Of a stretch of DNA of 57,442 bases, positions 16,364 to 25,520 are shown piece by piece. The position numbers were made by a program, and so were the translations under genes. The notes beneath the pieces were generated by a model, which did no database searches, was not told where the DNA came from, and saw only the letters and a list, made by a program, of their open reading frames with translations. Origin of the DNA: JASLBX01 sp036374175 (GTDB taxonomy: Bacteria > Actinomycetota > Actinomycetes > Jiangellales > Jiangellaceae); the NCBI GenBank assembly GCA_036374175.1, contig DASUUH010000094.1, positions 1-57,442 on the forward strand, read 5' to 3'. Each line of letters starts with the position of its first letter. The first letter of the stretch is position 1.

Positions 16364-17794
16364 GTGCCGTACTACTCCCGCAGCACGCGACCGGACCCGG
16401 CCGTCCACCGCGCGCTCGCAGACGCCGTCGCGGTGCCGTTCTGGCAGGACGACCCCGCTGCTCCCGAGCCCGCGCCGGCTCTCACTGGAGCAACCGAAAC
16501 CGACCTAATCGTGGTCGGCAGCGGTTACACCGGACTCTGGACGGCGTTGCAGGCCAAAGAGGACGATCCGAGCCGTGACGTCGTCCTGCTCGAGGCGCGG
16601 ACCTGCGGCTGGGCGGCCAGCGGCCGCAACGGCGGGTTCTGCGCCGCGAGCCTGACGCACGGGCTGGGCAACGGATTACACCGTTATCCGGCAGAGATCG
16701 GCACCCTCGAACGCCTCGGCCAGGAGAACCTGGACGGCATCGAGAAGACACTGCATACGTACGGCATCGACGCCGAGTTCGAGCGTACGGGGGAACTGGA
16801 CGTCGCCGTCGAGCCGTGGCAGCTCGACGATCTGCGTGCGGCGGCGGACGAAGCTGCCGCGGTCGGCCAGACAGCCGAAGTGCTGGACCGTGACCAAGTG
16901 CGCGCTGAGATCAATTCGCCGCTGTACCTGGGTGGTCTGTGGAGCCGCGACACGGTGGCGCTGGTGCACCCGGCCAAACTTGCCTGGGGGTTGCGCGAGG
17001 CGTGCCTGCGACTTGGCGTGCGAATCCACGAGCACACACCGGTCCAGCGGGTCGGGCGAGCAGGTGCCGGCGTACAGGCCACGGTGCCGAACGGGCTGGT
17101 AAGAGCCCGCCACGTCGCACTCGCGACAAGCGTGTACGCTCCCCCGCTGTTGCGGCGGATCCGGTCGTACGTCGTGCCGGTGTGGGACTACGCCCTCGTG
17201 ACCGAGCCGCTGAAGCCCGAGCAGAAGGCGGCCATCGGCTGGCAGAACCGCCAGGGCGTGGGCGACTCGGCGAACCAGTTCCACTATTACCGGCTCACCG
17301 CCGACAACCGGATCTTGTGGGGCGGTTTCGATGCGATCTACGGGTACGGCAACGCAACGGCCGAGACCCAAGAGCAGCGCGACCGGACGTTGGTCCGGCT
17401 CGCGACGCATTTCACGATGACCTTTCCCCAGCTGGAGGGCGTCCGGTTCACCCATGCCTGGGGCGGCCTGATCGACACCAGCAGCCGGTTCAGCGTGTTG
17501 TTCGGCACCGCTCACCGCGGCCGGGCGGCGTACGCCACCGGATACACCGGGCTGGGCGTCGGGGCGAGCCGGTTCGGCGGCCGCGTTCTGCTGGAACTGC
17601 TGTCGGGTGCCGACACCGAGCGCACCCGGTTGACCATGGTGCGCAGCAAGCCATTGCCGTTTCCGCCCGAGCCGCTGCGCTACGCGGGTATCCAGCTGAC
17701 CCGCTGGTCACTGGCGCAGGCTGACCGCCGAGCCGGCCGGCGCAACCTGTGGCTGAGGGCGCTCGACCGGCTCGGCGTCGGGTTTGATTCCTAG
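16364..17794 (+). CDS. FAD-dependent oxidoreductase, DAO family (PuuB-like)
   Basis: 476 aa. The Rossmann FAD motif is LIVVGSGYTGLWTALQAKEDDP (GxGxxG, about residues 46-67), then LLEARTCGWAASGRNGGFC, which closely follows gamma-glutamylputrescine oxidase-type enzymes. The C-terminal part has VRFTHAWGGLIDTSSRF and GYTGLGVGASRFGGRVL, the second FAD contact of the DAO family. It most likely oxidises an amine (putrescine, a derivative, or a related compound) to the aldehyde with release of ammonia and hydrogen peroxide. It ends the importer operon and starts with GTG 16364. Its TAG is interlocked with the TAG of the convergent dehydrogenase (CTAG 17791-17794). Confidence 0.87.
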   Translation: MPYYSRSTRPDPAVHRALADAVAVPFWQDDPAAPEPAPALTGATETDLIVVGSGYTGLWTALQAKEDDPSRDVVLLEARTCGWAASGRNGGFCAASLTHGLGNGLHRYPAEIGTLERLGQENLDGIEKTLHTYGIDAEFERTGELDVAVEPWQLDDLRAAADEAAAVGQTAEVLDRDQVRAEINSPLYLGGLWSRDTVALVHPAKLAWGLREACLRLGVRIHEHTPVQRVGRAGAGVQATVPNGLVRARHVALATSVYAPPLLRRIRSYVVPVWDYALVTEPLKPEQKAAIGWQNRQGVGDSANQFHYYRLTADNRILWGGFDAIYGYGNATAETQEQRDRTLVRLATHFTMTFPQLEGVRFTHAWGGLIDTSSRFSVLFGTAHRGRAAYATGYTGLGVGASRFGGRVLLELLSGADTERTRLTMVRSKPLPFPPEPLRYAGIQLTRWSLAQADRRAGRRNLWLRALDRLGVGFDS

Positions 17795-19230
17795 TCCCAG
17801 GCGTGCATCACGTGCTTGACGCGCGTGTAGTCCTCGAGCGAGTAGGCCGACAGGTCCTTGCCGTACCCGGAGTGCTTGAACCCGCCGTGCGGCATCTCGG
17901 CCACGATCGGGATGTGCGTGTTGATCCATACGCAGCCGAAGTCGAGCCGCTTGGACATCCGCATCGCGCGCCCGTGGTCGCTGGTGAACACCGAGGACGC
18001 CAAGCCGTAACGCACGCCGTTCGCCCAGCGCACGGCTTCGTCCTCGTCGCTGAACTGCTGCACCGTGATGACCGGGCCGAACACCTCGTCCTGGATGATC
18101 TCGTCGTCCTGGCGTAGCCCGGACACGACGGTCGGCGCGTAGAAGTAGCCGCGGTCTCCGACCTTCGAGCCGCCCGTGCCGATCGCGGCGTGGTCCGGCA
18201 GCCGGTCGATGAAACCGCCGACCCGGTCGAGTTGATTGGGGTTGTTCAGCGGGCCGAAATCGACATCGTCCTCGTCCGGCATGCCGACTTTGGTGTTCTT
18301 GGCCTGGTCGGTGAGCTCGGCCACGAAGTCGTCGTACACCCGGGGCCCGGCGAGCACCCGGGTCGCCGCCGTGCAGTCCTGGCCGGCGTTGAAGTAGCCC
18401 GCACCAGCGATGGCCTCGGCGGCCTGGGCGAGGTCGGCGTCGTCGAACACGACCACGGGCGCCTTGCCGCCGAGTTCGAGGTGGACGCGCTTGAGATCGT
18501 GGGCAGCGGCCTGCGCGACCTCCATGCCGGCCCGGATCGATCCGGTCACCGAGATCATTGCCGGGGTGTCGTGAGCGACGAGGGCCCGGCCGGTGTCGCG
18601 GTCGCCGCACACGACGTTGAACACACCCGGCGGGAGGAACTCGGCCATGATCTCGGCCATGATCACCGTGGTGAGCGGGGTGGTGTCCGACGGCTTGAGC
18701 ACCACCGTGTTGCCTGCCGCGAGAGCCGGCGCGAACTTCCACACGGCCATCATCATCGGATAGTTCCAGGGCGTCACCTGGGCGCAGACACCTACCGGCT
18801 CACGTCGTACGTAAGACGTGTGCCCGGCCATGTACTCGCCGGCCGCCTTTCCTTCGAGCATGCGGGCTGCGCCGGCGAAGAACCGGATCTGATCGACTGA
18901 CGGTGCGAGTTCCTCGGTGGCAGTGAGCCCGAGTGGCTTTCCAGTGTTCTCGGACTCTGCAGCGATAAGTTCGTCCGCCCGCTCCTCCATCGCGTCGGCA
19001 ATCTTCAACAACGCCTTCTGCCGCTCGCTGGGCGTTGCGTCACGCCAGGTCTCAAACGCCTTCTCGGCTGCCTGCATGGCCCGGTCGACGTCTTCGGCCC
19101 CAGACAGCGGCGCCGTCGCGAACACCTCGCCGGTGGCCGGATTGATCAGATCCGTCGTCTCGCCGGAGGCCGCGTCGGCCGATTCGTTGTTGATGAAATT
19201 ACGCAATATGCGCTTGTCGCCCATGGTCAA
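17791..19230 (-). CDS. Aldehyde dehydrogenase (gamma-aminobutyraldehyde type)
   Basis: 479 aa NAD(P)-dependent aldehyde dehydrogenase. Motifs: QVTPWNYPMMMAVWKFAPALAAGN in two parts, VLKPSDTTPLT, the catalytic Glu in LELGGKAPVVVF and the catalytic Cys in NAGQDCTAATR. The C-terminal EVFGPV and GGFKHSGYGKDLS complete the set. Overall resemblance is to gamma-aminobutyraldehyde/betaine aldehyde dehydrogenases (PatD/Prr-like). Beside polyamine uptake and amine oxidation genes it would convert 4-aminobutanal to GABA. The start at 19230 gives MTMGDKRILRNFINN; ATG 19224 is an alternative. It is divergent from the aminotransferase gene, sharing a 159-bp regulatory region. Confidence 0.9.
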   Translation of the reverse strand: MTMGDKRILRNFINNESADAASGETTDLINPATGEVFATAPLSGAEDVDRAMQAAEKAFETWRDATPSERQKALLKIADAMEERADELIAAESENTGKPLGLTATEELAPSVDQIRFFAGAARMLEGKAAGEYMAGHTSYVRREPVGVCAQVTPWNYPMMMAVWKFAPALAAGNTVVLKPSDTTPLTTVIMAEIMAEFLPPGVFNVVCGDRDTGRALVAHDTPAMISVTGSIRAGMEVAQAAAHDLKRVHLELGGKAPVVVFDDADLAQAAEAIAGAGYFNAGQDCTAATRVLAGPRVYDDFVAELTDQAKNTKVGMPDEDDVDFGPLNNPNQLDRVGGFIDRLPDHAAIGTGGSKVGDRGYFYAPTVVSGLRQDDEIIQDEVFGPVITVQQFSDEDEAVRWANGVRYGLASSVFTSDHGRAMRMSKRLDFGCVWINTHIPIVAEMPHGGFKHSGYGKDLSAYSLEDYTRVKHVMHAWD

Positions 19231-19304
19231 GCCTTCCGAACTCGAACGGGTTTAGCGAAACCTGCCGTCAGCAGACTAGTACGGATCCGTGCGTCGAGAG
19301 AACT

Positions 19305-19323
19305 CCTGATCATAAAAATCAGG
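19305..19323. promoter_or_regulatory. Candidate operator between aldehyde dehydrogenase and aminotransferase genes
   Basis: Perfect inverted repeat CCTGAT-N7-ATCAGG with an A-rich spacer (cataaaa), in the divergent promoter region of the two putrescine-catabolic genes. An AT-rich dyad is unusual in this background and is well placed to control both directions. The cognate regulator is unknown. Confidence 0.5.
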
Positions 19324-19389
19324 TGCGTTTGCCACCCTTTGCGACTGATTCCCTTGCCAAGAGCGTGCATCCCGCGTCATGATGCAGGT

Positions 19390-20766
19390 GTGACACAGAA
19401 CCTTGACGCCTCCGCCCTCGCCCGCAGCGCGCACGACCACCTGTGGATGCACTTCACCAGGATGTCGGCGTACGAACACAACGACGCTCCGGTGATCGTC
19501 CGTGGTGAAGGTCCGTACGTCTGGGATGCCCACGGCCGCCGTTACCTGGACGGCCTTTCCGGGCTCTTCGTCGTCCAGGTCGGGCACGGCCGAACCGAGC
19601 TGGCCGAGGCGGCCGCCAAGCAGGCCGCCGAGCTCGCGTACTTCCCGATCTGGTCCTACGCCCACCCGGCAGCGGTCGAGCTTGCGACCCGGCTCGCCGA
19701 CCTCGCGCCCGGTGACCTGAACAAGGTCTTTTTCACCACCGGCGGCGGCGAGGCGGTCGAGTCGGCGTGGAAGCTGGCCAAGCAGTACTTCCGGCTGACC
19801 GGCCGCCCGGGCAAGCACAAGGTGATCAGCCGCTCCATCGCCTACCACGGCACCACCCACGGCGCGCTGTCGCTGACCGGCATCCCCGAGCTGAAGGCTG
19901 CGTACGAGCCGCTGGTGCCCAGCGCCTTCCGGGTACCGAACACCAACTTCTACCGGGCCCCCGAACATGGCGACGACCTCGAAGCCTTCGGGCGGTGGGC
20001 CGCCGACCGGATCGGCGAGGCCATCGAGTTCGAAGGCCCCGACACCGTGGCCGCGGTCTTCCTGGAGCCGGTGCAGAACGCCGGAGGATGTTTCCCGCCG
20101 CCGCCTGGGTACTTCCAGCGGGTCCGCGAGATCTGTGACCAGTACGACGTGCTGCTGGTGTCCGACGAGGTCATCTGCGCGTTCGGCCGCCTCGGTGGCT
20201 ACTTCGGCGCCGATGTCTACGGTTACCAGCCCGACATCATCACCGCCGCCAAGGGCATGACTTCCGGCTACGCTCCGCTGGGCGCGATGATCGCGAGCGA
20301 TCGCCTCTTCGAGCCCTTCTCGCAGGGCAAGACCAGCTTCTCCCACGGCTACACGTGGGGCGGGCACCCCGTCTCGGCCGCCGTGGCCCTGGCGAACCTC
20401 GACATCTTCGAACGCGAGCAGCTCAACCAGCACGTCACCGACAACTCGCCACGCTTCCGGGCCACCCTGGAGAAGCTGCTCGACCTGCCGATCGTCGGCG
20501 ACGTCCGCGGCGACGGCTACTTCTTCGGGCTCGAGTTGGTCAAGGACAAGACCACCAAGGAGTCGTTCAACGACGACGAGTCCGAGTGGCTGCTCCGCGG
20601 CTTCTTGTCCAAGGCCCTGTTCGACGCCGGCCTCTACTGCCGGGCCGACGACCGCGGCGACCCGGTCATCCAGGTGGCGCCCCCGCTGGTCTGCGACCAG
20701 AAGCACTTCGACGAGATGGAGCAGATCATCCGTTCGGTGCTGACGGAGGCATGGCAGAAGATCTGA
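19390..20766 (+). CDS. Class III aminotransferase (putrescine/omega-amine type)
   Basis: 458 aa PLP-dependent class III (omega) aminotransferase. N-terminal HLWMHFTRMSAY and VWDAHGRRYLDGLSG are typical. PLP-binding features are FTTGGGEAVESAWKLA, YHGTTHGALSLTG, the Asp in LLVSDEVICAFGRLG, and the lysine in ITAAKGMTSGYAPLGAM that forms the Schiff base. Similarity in pattern is to putrescine/cadaverine or diamine--pyruvate transaminases; the exact amine is not certain. GTG 19390 is chosen because the preceding residues up to 19339 do not look like protein. It overlaps the second FAD oxidoreductase gene by 16 bp. Confidence 0.9.
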   Translation: MTQNLDASALARSAHDHLWMHFTRMSAYEHNDAPVIVRGEGPYVWDAHGRRYLDGLSGLFVVQVGHGRTELAEAAAKQAAELAYFPIWSYAHPAAVELATRLADLAPGDLNKVFFTTGGGEAVESAWKLAKQYFRLTGRPGKHKVISRSIAYHGTTHGALSLTGIPELKAAYEPLVPSAFRVPNTNFYRAPEHGDDLEAFGRWAADRIGEAIEFEGPDTVAAVFLEPVQNAGGCFPPPPGYFQRVREICDQYDVLLVSDEVICAFGRLGGYFGADVYGYQPDIITAAKGMTSGYAPLGAMIASDRLFEPFSQGKTSFSHGYTWGGHPVSAAVALANLDIFEREQLNQHVTDNSPRFRATLEKLLDLPIVGDVRGDGYFFGLELVKDKTTKESFNDDESEWLLRGFLSKALFDAGLYCRADDRGDPVIQVAPPLVCDQKHFDEMEQIIRSVLTEAWQKI

Positions 20767-22148
20767 CCAACGGCTACCGGTCCCTGTCGTACTGGCTGGA
20801 GTCGCTGCCCGGCGACGACCAACTGGTGCCCAGGCCGTCGCTTTCGGGCGACGTCGAAGCCGATGTGGCCGTGGTCGGTGCGGGTTACACCGGGCTGTGG
20901 ACGGCGTATTACCTGCTCGCGGCGCAGCCGTCGCTGCGGGTTGTCGTCGTCGAGCGAGAGATCGCCGGCTTCGGCGCGTCCGGCCGCAACGGCGGGTGGT
21001 GCTCGGCGTTGTTCCCGGCGTCCTGGGAGAAGCTGGCGCGGGCGTCGTCGCGGGACGCCGCTGTCCGGCTTCAGCGGGAGATGTTCGCAACCGTCGACGA
21101 GGTCGGCCGAGTCGCCGCGGCGGAGGGAATCGACGTCGGCTGGGCCAAAGGCGGCACCATCGCAGTGGCGCGCACGCCGCTGCAGCTGGAGCGGGCCCGA
21201 GCCGCCGTCGAACGAGCCCGCCGCTGGGGTTTCGACGAGCGCGACTATCGCCTGCTTTCGGCGGCGGAGGCGCGGGAACTGTTCAACGTGCCAGACGGGT
21301 TTGGTGCGTTCTTCACTCCGCACTGCGCGGCGATCCACCCCGCGCGGCTGGTCCGTGGATTGGCCCGTGCGGTGGAGCGGCGTGGCGGGGTCATCTACGA
21401 ACGGACGCAAGGCGTGGCCATTGAGCCGGGAATCGTCCGCACACCGCGCGGCACGGTCTCGGCCCGTTACGTGGTTCGTGCGACGGAAGGGTTCACTGGC
21501 GGGCTGCCGGGGGTCCGCCGGGCGGTCGCGCCGGTGTATTCACTGATGGTCGCCACCGAGCCGCTGCCTGACTCGACCTGGGCAGAGGTCGGCCTGGCGA
21601 GCCGGCCGACGTTCACCGACATGCGGCACATGATCATCTACGGTCAGCGGACGGCCGATGGCCGGCTGGCCTTCGGCGGGCGCGGCGCGCCGTACCACTT
21701 CGCGTCTCGGACGGCACCGTCGTACAACCGCGAGCGGTCGGTGTTCTCCTGGTTGCAGGCTCAGCTGACGCAGATGCTGCCTGCGCTTTCCGGCGTCGAG
21801 TTCACGCACACCTGGGGCGGGCCGCTCGGCATCGCCCGCGACTGGTGGGCATCGGTGGGGTTGGACCGGTCGACGGGAATCGGCTGGGCCGGCGGGTACG
21901 TCGGCGACGGCGTCGGGACGTCCAACCTGGCCGGCCGGACGCTGGCCGACCTCATCCTGGCCCGGCGGAGCCCGTTGCTGTCGCTGCCGTGGGTGGGGCA
22001 CCGGTCGCGCCGCTGGGAACCCGAGCCGCTGCGCTGGCTCGGCATCAACGCCGGACTAAGCGCCATGCGACTGGCGGATCCCGAGGAACACCTGACCCGC
22101 CGCCCGTCGGTCATCGCCCGGACCTTCAGCCGCCTGATGTCCGGCTAA
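20751..22148 (+). CDS. Second FAD-dependent oxidoreductase, DAO family
   Basis: 465 aa. It has the FAD motif VAVVGAGYTGLWTAYYLLAAQP (about residues 39-60) and GFGASGRNGGWCSALFP, followed by the family's internal WAKGGTIAVA and the C-terminal GWAGGYVGDGVGTSNLAGRTL. It is a clear paralogue of the oxidoreductase at 16364-17794, but the two have diverged strongly outside the FAD contacts. ATG 20751 lies inside the 3' end of the aminotransferase gene and is preceded by GGAGG, so translation is coupled. It probably oxidises an amine arising from polyamine breakdown. Its TAA overlaps the stop of the convergent uppS gene by four bases. Confidence 0.87.
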   Translation: MAEDLTNGYRSLSYWLESLPGDDQLVPRPSLSGDVEADVAVVGAGYTGLWTAYYLLAAQPSLRVVVVEREIAGFGASGRNGGWCSALFPASWEKLARASSRDAAVRLQREMFATVDEVGRVAAAEGIDVGWAKGGTIAVARTPLQLERARAAVERARRWGFDERDYRLLSAAEARELFNVPDGFGAFFTPHCAAIHPARLVRGLARAVERRGGVIYERTQGVAIEPGIVRTPRGTVSARYVVRATEGFTGGLPGVRRAVAPVYSLMVATEPLPDSTWAEVGLASRPTFTDMRHMIIYGQRTADGRLAFGGRGAPYHFASRTAPSYNRERSVFSWLQAQLTQMLPALSGVEFTHTWGGPLGIARDWWASVGLDRSTGIGWAGGYVGDGVGTSNLAGRTLADLILARRSPLLSLPWVGHRSRRWEPEPLRWLGINAGLSAMRLADPEEHLTRRPSVIARTFSRLMSG

Positions 22149-22930
22149 CCCTCCCCACGAAAATCTAGGGCGCCGCCGTAGCGACGGTCGCGTTTGGCGT
22201 AGATCTCGACGGCTTCCCATAGGTGGCGGCGATCGAAGTCGGGCCAGAGCGTGTCCAGGAACACCATCTCGGCGTAGGCGGACTGCCAGAGCAGGAAGTT
22301 GGACGTCCGCTGCTCCCCGGACGAGCGCACGAACAGGTCGACGTCGGCCAGGTCGGGGTTGTAGAGGTAGCGCGCCAGGGTCTTCTCGCTGATCTTGTCC
22401 GGGTGAACCTTGCCGGCGGCGACGTCGGCAGCGAGGGCGGCGGCCGCGTCCGCGATCTCCGCCCGTCCCCCGTAGTTGACGCAGAACTGCAGCGTGATGA
22501 CGTCGTTGTGCCGCGTCCGCCGCTCGGCCTCCTCGAGTTCGGCGATCACGCTCTTCCACAGCCGGCGGTGGCGGCCGGCCCAGCGGACCCGCACGCCGAT
22601 CTCGTCCAGTTCGTCCCGGCGGCGGTGGATAACCTCCCGGTTGAAGCCCATCAAGAAGCGGACCTCGTCCGGCGAGCGGCGCCAGTTCTCCGTCGAGAAC
22701 GCGTACGCCGACAGGCACTTGATGCCCATCTGGACTGCTCCGTGGATGACGTCGAGCAGCGCGGCTTCGCCGGCTTCGTGGCCTTTGGTCCGCGGCAGGC
22801 CGCGCTGATTGGCCCACCGGCCATTGCCGTCCATGACGATGGCGACGTGCTGAGGGATCAGCTCGCGCGGCACCGGCGGCGGCAGCGCGCCGGAGGGATG
22901 CGGCCGCGGCGGCGCGTACCGCTTCTTCAC
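22145..22930 (-). CDS. uppS: Isoprenyl transferase (cis-prenyl, UppS family)
   Basis: 261 aa cis-prenyltransferase making the long-chain polyprenyl diphosphate used as lipid carrier in cell wall synthesis. Motifs: HVAIVMDGNGRWANQRGLPR with the catalytic Asp, AYAFSTENWRRSPDEV, and LQFCVNYGGRAEI. The C-terminal LFVRSSGEQRTSNFLLWQ and AYAEMVFLDTLWPDF complete the set. The start is GTG 22930, which overlaps the recO stop as GTGA and has GGAG five bases upstream; GTG 22936 is also possible. Z-chain length (C30 versus C50/55) is not readable. Part of the recO-uppS operon. Confidence 0.94.
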   Translation of the reverse strand: MKKRYAPPRPHPSGALPPPVPRELIPQHVAIVMDGNGRWANQRGLPRTKGHEAGEAALLDVIHGAVQMGIKCLSAYAFSTENWRRSPDEVRFLMGFNREVIHRRRDELDEIGVRVRWAGRHRRLWKSVIAELEEAERRTRHNDVITLQFCVNYGGRAEIADAAAALAADVAAGKVHPDKISEKTLARYLYNPDLADVDLFVRSSGEQRTSNFLLWQSAYAEMVFLDTLWPDFDRRHLWEAVEIYAKRDRRYGGALDFRGEG

Positions 22931-23697
22931 ACCCACTCCATAGAGGTGGTCGGGCGTTCGGTTGGCGACGATCGTTCCACGAACGGCAACGACCGCAGCC
23001 CCCGCTCGAGATGCCATTGCAGGAAGGCGGCGACAATGCCGCTGGCCTCGCGTCGGGCCAATTGTTCGCTCGCGTCGGCGGCCGGCCAGTCGCCGCTCAG
23101 CAGCGCCGCGAGCAGCGAGACCGTGGCCGGCGACGGCGCGACGGTACCGGGAGACCGGCAGGTCGCACAGACGACGCCACCGCCCTGCACCGAGAACAGC
23201 CGGTGCGGGCCGGCCGTCCCGCAGCGTGCGCAGTCGGCGAAGCTGGGGGCGAACCCGGCGATGGCCAGCCCGCGCAGCAGGTAGGCATCGAGCACCAGAC
23301 TGGGATCGTGCGCCCGCTCGGCCAGGGCCCGGAGTGCCCCGACGAGCAGGTGGTACTGCTGGACGGCCGGTTCGCGCTCTTCGGCGGTCAGCCGGTCGGC
23401 GGTTTCGAGGATCGCCGTCCCGCTCGTGTAACGCGGGTAGTCGTCGCAGATGTTGGTGCCGTACGGCGCGATCGTCTCGACCTGGGTGATGATGTCGAGC
23501 GTCCGCCCGGTGGCGAACTGCAGGTCGACGTGCATGAACGGCTCCAGGCGGGCGCCGAAGCGGCTCGTCGTGCGGCGCACCCCTTTGGCGACCGCCCGGA
23601 CCTTGCCGTTCTCGCGGGTCAGCAGGGTGATGATCCGGTCGGCCTCGCCCAGCTTCTGGGTGCGCAGGATGACACCCGAGTCGCGGTAGAGGCTCAC
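22927..23697 (-). CDS. recO: DNA repair protein RecO
   Basis: 256 aa recombination mediator acting with RecR to load RecA. The OB-fold N-terminus is SLYRDSGVILRTQKLGEADRIITLLTRENGKVRAVAKGVRRTTSRFG (in parts, residues 2-48). A zinc-finger motif CARCG (about 172-176) plus CATC (about 194-197) is present in the C-terminal domain, as in the RecO of many Gram-positives. GTG 23697 starts the protein at the conserved VSLYRD; the longer open frame upstream is not protein-like. It overlaps uppS by four bases and is downstream of leuA. Confidence 0.94.
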   Translation of the reverse strand: MSLYRDSGVILRTQKLGEADRIITLLTRENGKVRAVAKGVRRTTSRFGARLEPFMHVDLQFATGRTLDIITQVETIAPYGTNICDDYPRYTSGTAILETADRLTAEEREPAVQQYHLLVGALRALAERAHDPSLVLDAYLLRGLAIAGFAPSFADCARCGTAGPHRLFSVQGGGVVCATCRSPGTVAPSPATVSLLAALLSGDWPAADASEQLARREASGIVAAFLQWHLERGLRSLPFVERSSPTERPTTSMEWV

Positions 23698-23758
23698 CGA
23701 CCCATTGTCACCCAGTGCTGGGAGGCGGGCCGCATCGCCGCGCCCCGGTCCCGGATGA

Positions 23759-25480
23759 TCAGGTGGCGCGGTTGACCGCACTGACCACGGCTCGCAGGGA
23801 GGCCGTGACGATGTTCGGATCGATCCCGACACCCCAGTAGACGTTTCCACCGATTGAGCACTCCACGTACGCGGCCGCCTTCGCGTCGGCACCGGCCGAG
23901 AGCGCGTGCTCGGCGTAGTCCAGGACGACCACCTCGTGGCCCACCTGGCGCAGGGCGTCGACGAATGCGTCGATCGGCCCGTCACCAGTGCCGCGCAGCG
24001 TCCGCCGTTCGCCGTCCACGTACACGCCGACTTCGAGGACGTCCCGCTCCCCCGCCGCGGACGACGTGTGCACCGAGTTCAGCGCGAGCGGCTTGTCGCG
24101 GTCCAGGTATTCGGCCCGGAACAGCGCGCCCATCCGGTCCGGCTCGATCTCGCCACCCTCGCCGTCGGTGACCGCCTGAATCACGCCGGAGAACTCGATC
24201 TGCAGCCGGCGCGGCAGGTCGAGCTGGTGCTCGGCCTTCATGATGTACGCGACGCCGCCCTTGCCGGACTGCGAGTTCACCCGGATAACCGCCTCGTACG
24301 TGCGTCCCACGTCCATGGGGTCGATCGGCAGGTACGGAACCTCCCAGGTGAAGTCCTCGATTGCGGTGCCGGCCTCTTTGGCGTCCCGCTCGAGGGCTTC
24401 GAAGCCCTTCTTGATCGCGTCCTGGTGGCTGCCGGAGAAGGCGGTGTAGACCAGGTCGCCGCCCCACGGGTGCCGCTCAGCCACGGGCAGCTGGTTGCAG
24501 TGCTCGACGGTACGGCGAATCCCGTCGATGTCCGAAAAGTCGATCTGCGGGTCGATGCCCTGGCTGAACAGGTTCATCCCGAGGGTCACCAGGCACACGT
24601 TGCCGGTGCGCTCGCCGTTGCCGAACAGGCAACCTTCGACCCGGTCGGCTCCGGCCCGCACGCCCAACTCGGCCGCCGCCACCGCCGTCCCCCGGTCGTT
24701 GTGCGGGTGCAGCGACAGGACGAGCGATTCGCGCCGGGACAGGTTGCGGTGCATCCACTCGATCGAGTCCGCGTACACGTTCGGTGCGGCCATCTCCACC
24801 GTCGCCGGCAGGTTGACGATCATCTTGCGGTCCGGCGTCGGGTCCAGCACATCGGCGACCGCGTCGCACACCTCGACCGCGAACTCCAGCTCGGTGCCGG
24901 TGTAGGACTCCGGCGAGTACTCCCAGAAGATCTCGGTGTCCGGCGTGATCGCCTCGGCGTACTTCAGAGCCGTGCGGGCCCCCGTCGTGGCGACGTCGGT
25001 GATACCGGCCCGGTCCAGACCGAACACCACCCGGCGCTGCAGGATCGAGGTGGAGTTGTAAAGGTGGACGATCGCCCGCCGCGCCCCGCGTAGCGACTCG
25101 AAGGTCCGCTCGATCAGATGGTCACGGCACTGGGTCAGCACCTGGATAACCACGTCGTCGGGGATGAGATCGGACTCGATCAGCTCGCGGACGAAGTCAA
25201 AATCGGTCTGGCTTGCCGCCGGGAAACCGACCTCGATCTGCTTGTAGCCCATCCGGACGAGCAGGTCGAACATCCGCCGCTTGCGTTCGCGGTTCATCGG
25301 GTCGATAAGTGCCTGGTTACCGTCCCTCAAATCGACGGCACACCACTGCGGCGCGGCCTCGATCCGGCGCGAGGGCCAGGTCCGATCGGGCAGCTCGACG
25401 GTTATCTGGTCGTGGAAATTGCGATAGCGATGGAACGGCATGCCGGACGGCTCTTGTGCCGGTGGCCAGGACTGGCTCAT
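23759..25480 (-). CDS. leuA: 2-isopropylmalate synthase
   Basis: 573 aa, first committed step of leucine biosynthesis (acetyl-CoA + 2-oxoisovalerate). HMGL-like TIM barrel with the DLRDGNQALIDPM start motif, MGYKQIEVGFPAASQTDF, the metal-binding HPHNDRG, and GCLFGNGERTGNV. The C-terminal LeuA dimer regulatory domain (from about 430) contains the leucine-feedback region SIGGNVYWGVGIDPNIVTASLRAVVSA in parts. This is the long actinobacterial LeuA type. A possible leader peptide and hairpin lie in the 165 bp upstream. Confidence 0.96.
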   Translation of the reverse strand: MSQSWPPAQEPSGMPFHRYRNFHDQITVELPDRTWPSRRIEAAPQWCAVDLRDGNQALIDPMNRERKRRMFDLLVRMGYKQIEVGFPAASQTDFDFVRELIESDLIPDDVVIQVLTQCRDHLIERTFESLRGARRAIVHLYNSTSILQRRVVFGLDRAGITDVATTGARTALKYAEAITPDTEIFWEYSPESYTGTELEFAVEVCDAVADVLDPTPDRKMIVNLPATVEMAAPNVYADSIEWMHRNLSRRESLVLSLHPHNDRGTAVAAAELGVRAGADRVEGCLFGNGERTGNVCLVTLGMNLFSQGIDPQIDFSDIDGIRRTVEHCNQLPVAERHPWGGDLVYTAFSGSHQDAIKKGFEALERDAKEAGTAIEDFTWEVPYLPIDPMDVGRTYEAVIRVNSQSGKGGVAYIMKAEHQLDLPRRLQIEFSGVIQAVTDGEGGEIEPDRMGALFRAEYLDRDKPLALNSVHTSSAAGERDVLEVGVYVDGERRTLRGTGDGPIDAFVDALRQVGHEVVVLDYAEHALSAGADAKAAAYVECSIGGNVYWGVGIDPNIVTASLRAVVSAVNRAT

Positions 25481-25520
25481 GGCGAACAGGGCTCCCTCAA
25501 GAAATGCGGTAGTCGCGGAA

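Noticed and set aside
19276..21090. Open frame of 604 codons on the minus strand opposite the aminotransferase
   Set aside because: The sense strand encodes an intact PLP enzyme with all motifs; the reverse frame is low-complexity and has no plausible start.
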